NCBI GenBank assembly: GCA_900540095.1
Contig: UQEO01000055.1
Span: 1-13,159, forward strand
DNA length: 13,159 nt
Direction of reading: 5' to 3'
DNA from: an uncultured Collinsella sp.
Lineage (GTDB): Bacteria; Actinomycetota; Coriobacteriia; Coriobacteriales; Coriobacteriaceae
The translations under genes and the position numbers were made by a program. The notes below the pieces were generated by a model. It saw only the letters and a list, made by a program, of their open reading frames with translations, was not told where the DNA came from and made no database searches. Positions within the stretch are counted from its first letter, which is position 1, and every line of letters begins with the position of its first letter. This document shows, in pieces, positions 12,724-13,159 of the stretch.

Positions 12724-13159
12724 TTGACCACCGCCTGAACACTCATGTCCTGGCCAGACATTTCATCGAACTCGACACGCGACACATAGGTGAGAGCATC
12801 CTGTGCAGCCACGCGCTCAAACATGGCAGCACGCGCCTCCTCGACGCGGCGCTCGAGTTCCGCCAAACAAGCCGGCGCCGGATCCATTGCATAAGCGGCA
12901 TCGATTACCGCGAGCGCACGAGCATGCGCGGCATCGGTTCCCATAAGCACGCCCAGGCCATCGGCCTCGCCAATGCGCACGCGGCTCTCGGTAACAAGCA
13001 CCTCGCTCAGATAAAAGCGGCTGTTGCGAGCCGTCTCGCGCACCTGACACATCACAAGGCCCTGGTGCGCCGGCACAATATCTTCGGCAGGGGCGGCGGC
13101 CTCGACCAGGCCCGCCAGTTCGAGCGCAAGCGCAGGGCCGCTCTCAACCAGGACCTCGG
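12720..13159 (-). CDS. phnG: C-P lyase core complex protein PhnG (5' end beyond window)
   Basis: PhnG is a subunit of the PhnGHIJ complex. The reading frame stays open from the stop at 12720 to the right edge, giving at least 145 residues, so the true start lies just outside. The part before the GTG at 13074-13076 already matches the family: an LALELAGLVEAA helix leading to IVPAHQGLVMCQVRETARN, so an internal start there would cut a conserved region. The C-terminal half has a DAAYAMDP helix and ends in VEFDEMSGQD. Family length is about 150 (E. coli), so few residues are missing. phnH starts in its stop codon. This is the most upstream operon gene seen; no promoter is visible. Confidence 0.95.
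   Translation of the reverse strand, partial: EVLVESGPALALELAGLVEAAAPAEDIVPAHQGLVMCQVRETARNSRFYLSEVLVTESRVRIGEADGLGVLMGTDAAHARALAVIDAAYAMDPAPACLAELERRVEEARAAMFERVAAQDALTYVSRVEFDEMSGQDMSVQAVVK

Overview
The window is GC-rich and densely packed, with strong GGAGG-type ribosome binding sites. Its combination of a C-P lyase operon using a PHP-family cyclic phosphate dihydrolase, a SerS of the bacterial type and AT-rich repeat-laden intergenic gaps suggests a Coriobacteriia member (Collinsella-like gut actinobacterium). The taxonomic call is my inference from general resemblance and was not tested. Nearly every gene is on the minus strand; the one clear plus-strand gene is a 57-residue membrane protein at 2348-2521.

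Right half (5781-13159, minus strand): one continuous carbon-phosphorus lyase operon read phnG-phnH-phnI-phnJ-phnK-phnM-phnL-phnPP-phnO, with overlapping or nearly touching genes throughout. PhnG/H/I with PhnL load a phosphonate onto ribose from ATP, PhnM removes pyrophosphate, and the radical-SAM enzyme PhnJ breaks the C-P bond. The PHP-domain enzyme then opens the cyclic phosphate and removes the phosphate to give ribose 5-phosphate, which explains why no phnN or phnP is seen. PhnO acetylates aminoalkylphosphonates. phnG runs off the right edge, so the promoter and any phnCDE transporter or regulator lie outside the window.

Middle (4939-5780): tRNA-Leu(CAG) with its own promoter and terminator, then a gene-poor stretch made of repeats. 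A 149-nt direct repeat (9 mismatches) carries a second terminator and an 18-nt fossil of the tRNA-Leu 3' end. Beyond it lies a 225-nt element bounded by 37-nt inverted repeats.

Left half (1-4938): a probable SPFH protein-rlmH-proC operon; an inverted-repeat element exactly filling the gap between the converging stop codons of proC and the small membrane protein gene; a divergent promoter region shared by that gene and serS; serS with its terminator; an unknown 125-residue protein; and two tandem tRNA-Arg(ACG) genes, each with its own promoter. The leftmost tRNA copy is cut by the window edge.
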